In this document: in pieces, positions 1 through 5,540 of the stretch
Numbering within the stretch: the stretch's first letter is position 1
How the letters are laid out: the number at the start of each line of letters is the position of its first letter
NCBI GenBank assembly: GCA_013331965.1
Contig: DUFL01000025.1
Location: forward strand, 2,564 to 12,591
Source of the DNA: Candidatus Woesearchaeota archaeon
Lineage (GTDB): Archaea > Nanobdellota > Nanobdellia > Woesearchaeales > UBA10107
DNA length: 10,028 nt
Reading direction: 5' to 3'
The notes under the pieces: model-generated
Told to the model about the DNA's origin: nothing
Seen by the model: the letters and a program-made list of their open reading frames with translations, nothing else
Database searches by the model: none
Position numbers and translations under genes: made by a program

Positions 1-81
1 TTAATCCATAGAATGAGAAAGGAAAATAAAATATAGTCATACTGGAAGAATTTTAAAAATTAAATAAAATAAAAAGAGCCT

Positions 82-243
82 TTATTTCAACTCCAATAAA
101 GAACGTATTGCTTCTCGGGCAACTGCGCGTTTTACATAAAACGGACGTTCGGTCATGGCAAGAAATGTTATTCTATTCATAACTTTAGCGACGTTCCACG
201 ATCTGCTGTGGATTTTATCGTTTTTATTTTCTATTTTATTCAT
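82..243 (-). CDS. Small basic protein of unknown function (53 aa)
   Basis: This short minus-strand reading frame starts at the ATG at 243-241 and stops with TAA at 84-82. It is preceded by GAGGTGAT (256-249), a near-perfect Shine-Dalgarno with about 7 nt spacing, one of the best ribosome binding sites in the window and the main reason to believe the gene. The peptide begins MNKIENKND, then carries a hydrophobic/aromatic middle (RSWNVAKVMNRITFLAM) and a basic stretch (ERPFYVKRAVAREAIRSLL) that could form an amphipathic helix. There are no cysteines and no membrane segment. I do not recognise the family. A T-rich stretch follows the stop on the minus strand (about 78-42) and could terminate it. 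The open frame on the opposite strand (155-367) has no comparable start signal. Confidence 0.55.
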   Translation of the reverse strand: MNKIENKNDKIHSRSWNVAKVMNRITFLAMTERPFYVKRAVAREAIRSLLELK

Positions 244-248
244 ATTAA

Positions 249-256
249 ATCACCTC
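249..256 (-). promoter_or_regulatory. Strong Shine-Dalgarno of the 53-aa gene
   Basis: On the minus strand this reads GAGGTGAT, complementary to the 16S anti-SD core, 5-7 nt before the ATG at 243. It decides the start codon and supports translation of this small frame. The rest of the gene-poor stretch 257-411 shows only a small inverted repeat (CGAC 299-302 / GTCG 307-310). Confidence 0.6.
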
Positions 257-411
257 AAAATTAAATTAGGGCGATGTGACACCAATAAAGGTTTATTTCG
301 ACTATTGTCGGGAAAAAGATTTAATTCGTGTCCTGAGCTTCTCAGAATGGTGATTTACGGTACTTGAATGAAATAAAATGATTAAAATCCACTGGACAAC
401 CGCGCGTGAGA

Positions 412-419
412 CTTATAAA
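412..419 (+). promoter_or_regulatory. Archaeal TATA box of the antitoxin-toxin-recombinase operon
   Basis: CTTATAAA begins exactly 30 nt before the ATG at 442, so transcription would start at or within a few bases of that ATG (leaderless). A second TATA-like sequence, ATTATAAAT (463-471), lies about 25-30 nt before the internal ATGs at 496 and 499 and could serve a shorter form. Confidence 0.6.
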
Positions 420-441
420 GGAGTAAACTCTTTAGTATGAT

Positions 442-780
442 ATGACACAAATAATGGAAAACATTATAAATAAGAACAATCTTACTAATCTTACTATGAT
501 GGACATAACTAAAATAACATCAAAAGGTCAGGTTGTAATACCGCAGGAGATTAGAGAGAAAGAAGGCCTAAAAGAGGGGGAAAAGCTGCTTGTGTTTGAT
601 ATAGATGGCACAATCATTCTTAAAAGAGTATCTGGATTAGAGAAAGCCAAATCCCGCGACAAATTTGAAGAAAATTTAAAGTCAATGCGGGAAACTGCCA
701 GAAGATACAAAATAACACAGAAGGATGTTGAGAATGAGATGGCAGCATATAGAAAAGAGAAATATGCGAGTGGTTCTTGA
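442..780 (+). CDS. AbrB/MazE-like antitoxin, SpoVT-AbrB domain
   Basis: The 112-residue protein carries a swapped-hairpin AbrB DNA-binding domain at about residues 21-62, with the family core ITKITSKGQVVIP followed by REKEGLKEGEKLLVF. Residues 63-112 are charged and helical, as expected of the toxin-binding tail of a VapB/MazE-type antitoxin. By family knowledge it would bind and neutralise the PIN toxin encoded next and autorepress the operon. The ATG at 442 fits a leaderless promoter at 412-419. However, family members usually begin just before the ITKITSKGQ core, which matches the ATGs at 496/499, and the first 18 residues are low-complexity, so the shorter start is a real alternative. The 3' end overlaps the toxin gene by 17 nt, typical of a coupled toxin-antitoxin pair. 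Confidence 0.85.
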   Translation: MTQIMENIINKNNLTNLTMMDITKITSKGQVVIPQEIREKEGLKEGEKLLVFDIDGTIILKRVSGLEKAKSRDKFEENLKSMRETARRYKITQKDVENEMAAYRKEKYASGS

Positions 781-1165
781 TACAAATATACTAGTCTCTG
801 CTGCTATTTGTGATGGCAGTCAAGCTGAGATTATCAGAAAAGCACATGACGGAGTTATAAAACTTGTTATTTCATCAGAAATAATAAATGAACTAAGTAA
901 AGTTCTTTCACGGCCTAAATTTAAGTTTTCCAGAGAGCAAATAGAAAGTTATGTTTCCCATCTTGTTGAGGCGGCAGAAATAGTTGAGCCTGATATTGAG
1001 CTGAACATCATTAAGGAAGATCCCTCTGATGATAGAATATTGGAATGTGCTGTTTTTGGAGATGTTGACTATATTGTATCAGGAGACAGCCATATTTTAA
1101 ATTTGAAAGAAATAAAAAATATTCCGATTATAACAAGCAGGAAGTTTTTAGAGGTAATAAAATGA
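764..1165 (+). CDS. PIN-domain toxin (VapC-like ribonuclease)
   Basis: This is a 133-residue single-domain PIN protein. From the ATG at 764 it begins MRVVLDTNILVSA, the classic PIN start with acidic D6 and N8. Further acidic positions are E43 (SSEIINELSK), D86/D89/D90 (EDPSDDRILE) and D108 (SGDSHIL), matching the metal-binding acid cluster of the family. It resembles the COG1569-type putative toxin subgroup. PIN toxins are Mg-dependent endoribonucleases that cut tRNA, rRNA or mRNA; the target cannot be read from sequence. The frame is open upstream to an ATG at 725, but that would add 13 residues before the conserved first strand and deepen the overlap, so 764 is preferred. The stop overlaps the recombinase start in an ATGA arrangement. 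Confidence 0.85.
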   Translation: MRVVLDTNILVSAAICDGSQAEIIRKAHDGVIKLVISSEIINELSKVLSRPKFKFSREQIESYVSHLVEAAEIVEPDIELNIIKEDPSDDRILECAVFGDVDYIVSGDSHILNLKEIKNIPIITSRKFLEVIK

Positions 1166-1989
1166 TAGACATAATAGAAAAGATGAAAACAGAAATGCTG
1201 AGAAGAAAATATTCGATAAGAACAATTACAGCATATTGTGATGTTGTTATTAAGTTTTTGAAAAAGACAAGGATTGAAGATGTAAGAAGAATAAAGAAAA
1301 GTGATATTAAGGATTACCTTAATTCTCTTCATGAAAAATCAGGCAGCACCATAAATGTGCATCTTAATGCATTAAAATTCATGATGGAGGAGATTTTGCA
1401 CAAGAACTGCTATGTGCACATCAAATATTCTAAAGTTCCTTTGAAAGAAACAGACTGGCTTACTAAAGAAGAGACATTGAGCTTGTTTGACGCAATTGAA
1501 AACGAAAAGCACAAACTGATGATAATGTTCCTGTATTCGTCAGGTATGAGGGTTTCTGAACTCGTTAATTTGAAAGTATGCGATATTGATTTTAACAAAA
1601 ACTCCGGAATAATCAGGCATGGAAAAGGAAACAAAGATAGAATATTCATAATCGCGCAGAAAATAAAAAGGGATCTAATGGAATTTATCAGAAATAATAA
1701 GACAAATAATTTAACAGGAAATGCTTATTTATTCAAAGGGCGGAACGGGCATATAAGCCAAAGAATGATTCAGGTTATACTGAATAATGCAGCAGAAAAA
1801 GCAAAGATAACAAAGAATGTCCATCCTCATGTGTTAAGGCACAGCTTTGCAAAACATCTTGAATTCAATGGCAGTAGTCCGTTTACAATTCAGGCTTTGC
1901 TCGGGCACAGCGATCTTAGGACAACGATGAGATACCTCCATACTTCTGTCCCCGTCATCGGCGTCAAAAGTCCTATTGACAGTTTGTAA
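1162..1989 (+). CDS. Tyrosine recombinase/integrase, XerA/XerD-like
   Basis: The 275-residue protein has an N-terminal SAM-like core-binding domain (about 1-85) and a C-terminal catalytic domain. Catalytic residues are all present: R130 (SSGMRVSEL), K155 (GKGNKDR), H223 and R226 (HPHVLRHSF), H249 (LLGHSD) and nucleophile Y258 (TTMRYLHTS). The ending VKSPID matches the tail of archaeal XerA and bacterial XerC/D. Such enzymes perform site-specific strand exchange at dif-like or att sites. The size would fit a chromosome dimer resolvase, but its position as third gene of a toxin-antitoxin operon, starting inside the toxin stop codon, suggests an element-borne recombinase. I found no convincing dif-like 11-6-11 site nearby. 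A T-rich stretch follows at about 2061-2078. Confidence 0.9.
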   Translation: MIDIIEKMKTEMLRRKYSIRTITAYCDVVIKFLKKTRIEDVRRIKKSDIKDYLNSLHEKSGSTINVHLNALKFMMEEILHKNCYVHIKYSKVPLKETDWLTKEETLSLFDAIENEKHKLMIMFLYSSGMRVSELVNLKVCDIDFNKNSGIIRHGKGNKDRIFIIAQKIKRDLMEFIRNNKTNNLTGNAYLFKGRNGHISQRMIQVILNNAAEKAKITKNVHPHVLRHSFAKHLEFNGSSPFTIQALLGHSDLRTTMRYLHTSVPVIGVKSPIDSL

Positions 1990-2029
1990 AAACTTGTTTA
2001 CGATATTGCTTAAGATATTATTTGTATCT

Positions 2030-2078
2030 GGCATAAACTTCATTTCCAATGCCGCGTTCAGGCCTATTTTTGTTTTAA
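2030..2078 (+). terminator. Possible terminator after the recombinase operon
   Basis: A weak inverted repeat (GGCAT 2030-2034 / ATGCC 2049-2053) is followed by the T-rich stretch CTATTTTTGTTTTAATA. Archaeal termination mainly needs U-tracts, so the T run is the stronger evidence. The rest of the gap 1990-2184 holds the promoter region of the next gene. Confidence 0.3.
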
Positions 2079-2115
2079 TAATAATACTAATAAACGAAAA
2101 ACGTTTAAAGTTGAC

Positions 2116-2149
2116 CTAACTAAGCGCCAGTAAAACAGTTAGTAAAACA
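2116..2149 (+). repeat. Short direct and inverted repeats before the PolB-like gene (possible operator)
   Basis: AGTAAAACA occurs twice with a 12-bp period (2129-2137 and 2141-2149), and CTAACT (2116-2121) pairs with AGTTAG (2137-2142). The cluster ends 6 nt upstream of the TATA-like box at 2155, a usual place for an archaeal activator or repressor site. The arms are short, so chance is possible. Confidence 0.35.
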
Positions 2150-2154
2150 ATAAC

Positions 2155-2162
2155 ATTTATTA
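2155..2162 (+). promoter_or_regulatory. TATA-like box of the PolB-like gene (leaderless)
   Basis: ATTTATTA starts 30 nt before the ATG at 2185. No Shine-Dalgarno precedes that ATG (the upstream bases are CCTTGCCGTTTC), so translation is probably leaderless. This supports 2185 as the start. Confidence 0.55.
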
Positions 2163-2184
2163 ATCAATTATTCCTTGCCGTTTC

Positions 2185-4473
2185 ATGCTTGAGGGCGTTA
2201 TAGACAGCGAGTTTAGCAGGGTAATAATCTCCGATGTAAGGCACAGCACTCCGTTCAGAAAACCCTCTGTATTTATCAGAAATCATGGAAGGGTTCTTAT
2301 TGACCAGCCGTACACTTTTATCGCGAAGAAATATTCAAAAGAAGCGGCTGAAAAGCTCGTTCTAAAACTAAATGAAGATGAAAGATTGGGAAACTGCAAA
2401 ATAGTTCAGTTCGGCCCTCATTTGGAAGGCGAAAACTGGAGCGCATACAATGTTGTTCATGTTGTCGCTCCTGCAGCAGATACTATCATTGATGCTTTGT
2501 TTCCTATAATTAAAGTTGATGGAAAAAAGAAGAAAAGGGCAAAAACATTCGTTAGCCCGCAGTACACCCAGCAATTAAGATGGAAATTCTCAAATCCGGG
2601 GGTTTGGGCCGATGTTGACACTATTTTGCTGGATAATTTGAAACTTAAAACGGAATTTAATTCTGGCATAGAAGAATTAAAGAAAAATATAATTCAGTTA
2701 TTTCCAAATACCATAAAACAGCAAAGAGAAGATATATTCAATGATCTCGCAAAAGCATTACACAGCAATTCTCCATCACAATTCAACGGATTACCGAGAG
2801 AAATAATAGAAACAGGAACAAAACTAAGCACAATAAGAACTAAAATAAAAAATTATTGCAGAATAGCTCCATATGCCGGAGGAGAATTGGAGTTATTATT
2901 GGATTCCTTTAATACAATAAGACCTTTGCGTTATCTTGATGCTGAAGAAATAATGCAGCAGAAGTGGGGATTTTTGGATATTGAAACTCCCGAATTCATG
3001 AATCCTGGCGGAGGAGATATAAGCTGGGCAGGCTTGAGTTATGTTCAAAACGGAGTTCCTGTGAAAAAAGAAGTTCATACGTTAAGCATGCTTCCAAAGA
3101 AATTTTACAAAGGATATGAGGTATTTTCGCATGAATCTGAAGAAAAGTTGCTAACAGCTGAAAGAGATTCAATAAAAAGAGAAAATCCGCTTTTCCTCTC
3201 AGCATACAATGCAAAATATGATTTTTTGCATTCGAGAGATGCTCACCCTGACTTTGCGATAGGAGAAGATGATACAAGGCCGAGAATGGAGGTTCATATA
3301 AAGAATCTTGAACGGGTAGGAATAAATGGGAGAATGGTGATAGACCTTTACAGATGGGCGCAGATCGCTTTTCCAAAGCTTCCTAACTATAGCTTGGAAA
3401 CGGTCGCTAAGCACATATTTGGAGAGGGGAAATTTGAGAAGAAGTTAGGAGAGGAAGTTTTAACAAAAGATGAACATTATGCGAAGCTTGCTGCGATAGA
3501 TAGGAAAGCAAGAGCAGGAGATATGCAGGAAGCAGAAACCGGTCTAAACTATGTTACAGACGACGTAGATATTCTTCCTGAAATATTAAACAGCAATTAC
3601 TTTCAATTATATGCAAAACACGCTGCATGGATTTCTCAAAAATTTAAAATTCCTTATTCTCATTTATTTTATTCTCTTCGTTCAATAAATAAAGCTCAGG
3701 ACGAATATTTTCTCAAGGTTTTAAAATCGCCAAGGACTGAAACAAGAAGAATGGATGAGGATTCAACGGCTGAAAGAAAGCAGGCACAAATTATGTTTAG
3801 AAAGTATTTAGAAGGAAAACTTGATACAATCTTTGAAGTGTTTCCAAAAGGTCCAGTTAGTGATGTTGCTATCGCTTGTGTTCCTTATGGATATTACTTG
3901 CGTCATCTTATCTCAAGAAGATTTTCCATGGCAGATGAAATTTACAAAAGACAGGCAGATTCTAGTTTAAGTGATTTTGAAAGATTAATTTATGCTCAAT
4001 TTGGAAATACTTTGGCAGAATACCTCGTTACTGATTATGGAATTTTAAGAGACCGGAAAAAAGCGGTAAATAATTATGAGCATCAATTAACATTTGGCAA
4101 GGAAAAAGAATTTGAAAAGTTAAACAGACTTTTAGAAAGTCAGATTAGAAACATAGAGGGAAATTATGATGTAAGACCAAGAGAAATCGAAGATGCTATG
4201 AATTTAATGGGAGCCGATATTGTTAATTCTGCAAAGAAAAACAATCTTGCCGTAATTAGTCATGAAGGTTCGTTTATTTATTTGAAGGGAGATGGAGATA
4301 ATGTATTCTCCGGTTCTCCGCTGATTAAAGTTGCCAGTTTAGGTGACGTTATTATAAATATTAAAGATAAAAAACAAAGAGTAATTTATGAAAAATATGG
4401 TACTCACAATAAACGAAGTTCCAGAGAAAAAACAATACAGCTTCCGTTTAGAGAACTAGCTGCTTACAAATAA
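2185..4473 (+). CDS. Family B DNA polymerase homologue: intact 3'-5' exonuclease, degenerate polymerase domain
   Basis: The 762-residue protein is close to the length of an archaeal replicative PolB (about 775). Exo I is D265-I-E267 (FLDIETPEF), Exo II is N342 to D346 (AYNAKYDF) and Exo III is Y456 to D460 (YVTDDVDI), the full DEDDy set. Between them, IDLYRWAQIAFPKLPNYSLETVAKHIFG closely resembles the corresponding PolB stretch (FDLY...LPTYTLEAVYEAIFG). Spacing 265-346-460 also resembles PolB exonuclease domains. The polymerase half lacks the DxxSLYPS, Kx3NSxYG and YGDTDS motifs. By position, motif A falls near D560 (SDVAIACVP) and motif C near residues 690-699 (VISHEGSFIY), so the second catalytic aspartate is missing. 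The N-terminal 250 residues are not recognised. Likely a DNA exonuclease or structural polymerase paralogue rather than a polymerase. It stands alone in its own transcription unit. Confidence 0.75.
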   Translation: MLEGVIDSEFSRVIISDVRHSTPFRKPSVFIRNHGRVLIDQPYTFIAKKYSKEAAEKLVLKLNEDERLGNCKIVQFGPHLEGENWSAYNVVHVVAPAADTIIDALFPIIKVDGKKKKRAKTFVSPQYTQQLRWKFSNPGVWADVDTILLDNLKLKTEFNSGIEELKKNIIQLFPNTIKQQREDIFNDLAKALHSNSPSQFNGLPREIIETGTKLSTIRTKIKNYCRIAPYAGGELELLLDSFNTIRPLRYLDAEEIMQQKWGFLDIETPEFMNPGGGDISWAGLSYVQNGVPVKKEVHTLSMLPKKFYKGYEVFSHESEEKLLTAERDSIKRENPLFLSAYNAKYDFLHSRDAHPDFAIGEDDTRPRMEVHIKNLERVGINGRMVIDLYRWAQIAFPKLPNYSLETVAKHIFGEGKFEKKLGEEVLTKDEHYAKLAAIDRKARAGDMQEAETGLNYVTDDVDILPEILNSNYFQLYAKHAAWISQKFKIPYSHLFYSLRSINKAQDEYFLKVLKSPRTETRRMDEDSTAERKQAQIMFRKYLEGKLDTIFEVFPKGPVSDVAIACVPYGYYLRHLISRRFSMADEIYKRQADSSLSDFERLIYAQFGNTLAEYLVTDYGILRDRKKAVNNYEHQLTFGKEKEFEKLNRLLESQIRNIEGNYDVRPREIEDAMNLMGADIVNSAKKNNLAVISHEGSFIYLKGDGDNVFSGSPLIKVASLGDVIINIKDKKQRVIYEKYGTHNKRSSREKTIQLPFRELAAYK

Positions 4474-4510
4474 ATTAAAAACAAAAATTAAATAAAAAAA
4501 GAAAAAATAC
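4474..4510 (-). terminator. T-rich terminator of the DsbA-like/microprotein operon
   Basis: On the minus strand, directly after the microprotein stop, the sequence reads as long T runs (TATTTTTTC, then TTTTTTTATTTAATTTTTG). Such U-tracts terminate archaeal RNA polymerase. There is no clear hairpin. Confidence 0.5.
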
Positions 4511-4573
4511 TCAGCAACAGCAGTTGCATGAGCACTTCTTGCCTGATTTTTTTGATGTTTTTTTCTTAGCCAT
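4511..4573 (-). CDS. 20-residue Lys/Cys-rich microprotein
   Basis: The ATG at 4573-4571 follows the DsbA-like stop codon after only 3 nt. GAGG (4583-4580), inside the last codons of the DsbA-like gene, forms a Shine-Dalgarno with 6 nt spacing, so the two genes would be translationally coupled. The peptide begins MAKKKTSKK, has seven lysines in its first 13 residues and ends CSCNCCC: five cysteines in the last seven residues, followed by TGA. The pattern suggests a thiol-rich metal-binding or redox-active peptide with a cationic tail that could hold nucleic acid or the membrane surface. These roles are inference. No signal peptide is visible, so it should be cytoplasmic. Strong start signal and striking composition support reality; its tiny size keeps doubt. 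I know no named family. Confidence 0.55.
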   Translation of the reverse strand: MAKKKTSKKSGKKCSCNCCC

Positions 4574-4576
4574 TTT

Positions 4577-5242
4577 TTACCTCAGTGCCTTTTCTATTAT
4601 AACTTGTATTGTGCCGAAAGATACAGCGCCTTCAACAAGCTGTCCGTTGATCGCGAAAGATGGTGTTCCGCCGACTCCCGCAGCCTGTCCAAGCTGTGTG
4701 TCTTTTGCAAGCTTTGCGTCATATTTGTTAGCCGCTAAGCATGCTTCCAGTTTTCCGGAATCGACACCATTGTCAGCTGCAAGTTTCTTCAATCCTGCAG
4801 TATCTCCTGCTTCCATCAATTTCTGATTGTTGAAGAAAACATCATGTACTTCCCAGAATTTATTTTCTTCGTTTGCACAAAGAAGTATTTTCATTGCATC
4901 CTGGCCTCTTCCATGTCCCGGATAATATCTGAATACGAATCTTGCTTTTCCTGTATCGACATAATTCTTGAATATGCCTGGCAGTGCCGGTTCATAAGCT
5001 CCTCCTCTGCTTCGCATATATGCCGCCATCTCAGTTCCGCCGGCAGCAGCCGCACAGAATGGGCATGATGGATCAGAATATTCTATTATTGTAACTTTCG
5101 CATTTGGACTGCCTTTCACGATATCGTCAGCTAAAACAGTCATATCTATTTCTGCAGCGGTTTTACCAAGCCCATTAATCAATAAAACTATAGCAGCCAG
5201 AATCAAAACTCCAAATCCAATCTTCCAGTATTGTTCGCTCAT
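4577..5242 (-). CDS. Membrane-anchored DsbA-like thiol-disulfide oxidoreductase (thioredoxin fold)
   Basis: The 221-residue protein starts with a short polar head and one hydrophobic segment (about residues 8-26, FGVLILAAIVLLING) acting as an uncleaved signal anchor, which places the catalytic domain outside the cytoplasm. The active site is C60-P-F-C63 in the context YSDPSCPFC, and the cis-proline loop is T193-P194 (GVGGTPSFAING). The inserted helical region (YYPGHGRGQDAMKILLCA) is typical of the DsbA/COG1651 (Thioredoxin_4) group. Extra cysteines C122 and C168 could form a structural disulfide. By family it oxidises or isomerises disulfides in exported proteins. The ATG at 5242 is preceded by a G-rich Shine-Dalgarno (GGGGG, 5255-5251). 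The gene diverges from the Cys-bearing membrane protein at 5541 and is followed at once by the Cys-rich microprotein. No VKOR or DsbB partner is visible in the window. Confidence 0.9.
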   Translation of the reverse strand: MSEQYWKIGFGVLILAAIVLLINGLGKTAAEIDMTVLADDIVKGSPNAKVTIIEYSDPSCPFCAAAAGGTEMAAYMRSRGGAYEPALPGIFKNYVDTGKARFVFRYYPGHGRGQDAMKILLCANEENKFWEVHDVFFNNQKLMEAGDTAGLKKLAADNGVDSGKLEACLAANKYDAKLAKDTQLGQAAGVGGTPSFAINGQLVEGAVSFGTIQVIIEKALR

Positions 5243-5250
5243 TATCTGAA

Positions 5251-5292
5251 CCCCCTTGTTAATTGATATATGATTGGTAACGGTTTAAAAAT
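5251..5292 (-). promoter_or_regulatory. Promoter and RBS of the DsbA-like gene
   Basis: On the minus strand ATTTTTAAACC (5292-5282) is a TATA-like box that would start transcription near 5260. That gives a leader of about 18 nt containing the G-rich RBS AAGGGGGTT (GGGGG at 5255-5251), 8 nt from the ATG. Unlike the plus-strand genes, this gene therefore has a short leader. Confidence 0.5.
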
Positions 5293-5317
5293 CTTGTGAA
5301 ATTATAATAAGCCGGGC

Positions 5318-5477
5318 GGTGCTAACTTTGAAGGACTGATCTGGTGCTAACTTTTAGGTTAATAATAGATAAGCAGATACTATTTTTCATTTTGTAATTA
5401 AAACGAAAATAATCCGGCATAGGTGGGCACTAAGCAAAGCATTGTTTCTTTGCTGCAAAACAATAAGTGCTAACTTT
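5318..5477 (+). repeat. Three copies of GTGCTAACTTT in the divergent intergenic region
   Basis: The 11-mer GTGCTAACTTT occurs at 5319-5329, 5344-5354 and 5467-5477; the first two also share the preceding G and are 25 bp apart. Two copies lie upstream of the DsbA-like promoter and the third upstream of the promoter at 5511. A ten-base part recurs inverted at 9961-9970 (AAAAGTTAGC). Placement suggests binding sites for a shared regulator. Confidence 0.55.
5427..5470 (+). repeat. Nested inverted repeats between the divergent genes
   Basis: GCACT (5427-5431) pairs with AGTGC (5466-5470), enclosing ATTGTTT (5441-5447) / AAACAAT (5458-5464). AGCAAAG (5433-5439) / CTTTGCT (5448-5454) is an alternative, mutually exclusive stem. 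The last arm runs into the third GTGCTAACTTT copy. This may be an operator or a structured DNA/RNA element. Confidence 0.4.
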
Positions 5478-5488
5478 CTTTATGGTGC

Positions 5489-5506
5489 TCTGAAACTAGT
5501 TTCAGA
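5489..5506 (+). promoter_or_regulatory. 18-bp perfect palindrome (operator candidate)
   Basis: TCTGAAACTAGTTTCAGA is a perfect 18-bp palindrome. It ends 4 nt before the TATA box at 5511-5518, overlapping or abutting the BRE position. A symmetric site here would suit a dimeric HTH regulator that blocks or recruits TBP/TFB. Confidence 0.6.
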
Positions 5507-5510
5507 TACC

Positions 5511-5518
5511 TTTTTAAA
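5511..5518 (+). promoter_or_regulatory. TATA box of the membrane protein-sufS operon (leaderless)
   Basis: TTTTTAAA begins exactly 30 nt before the ATG at 5541, and no Shine-Dalgarno precedes that ATG. The same octamer at the same distance is found before 8651. Confidence 0.65.
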
Positions 5519-5540
5519 GGATTGCAGCCAAGTTTAGCGT

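Noticed and set aside
1..40. Minus-strand ATG at 40-38 running off the left edge
   Set aside because: Only about 13 codons are visible, with no ribosome binding site and no recognisable sequence.
155..367. Plus-strand open frame of 70 codons with a hydrophobic start
   Set aside because: It has no promoter or ribosome binding site and lies antisense to the 53-aa minus-strand gene, which has a strong Shine-Dalgarno.
725..763. Longer N-terminus of the PIN toxin from the ATG at 725
   Set aside because: It would add 13 residues ahead of the canonical MRVVLDTN start and extend the overlap with the antitoxin to 56 nt; the ATG at 764 fits the family.
1990..2184. dif-like or att site for the recombinase
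   Set aside because: I looked for 11-bp arms around a 6-bp spacer. Only short repeats (GATATT twice, CTAACT/AGTTAG) are present, not enough to call a recombination site.
2996..3414. Minus-strand open frames of 71 and 126 codons inside the PolB-like gene
   Set aside because: They are antisense to a gene with clear conserved motifs, lack ribosome binding sites and show no recognisable domains.
4524..4826. Plus-strand open frame of 100 codons over the DsbA-like gene
   Set aside because: It is the shadow of the DsbA-like gene and microprotein, both of which have proper start signals.
5318..5477. CRISPR-like array from the GTGCTAACTTT copies
   Set aside because: The repeats are 11 bp, with gaps of 25 and 123 bp, no regular spacers and no cas genes; regulatory sites explain them better.
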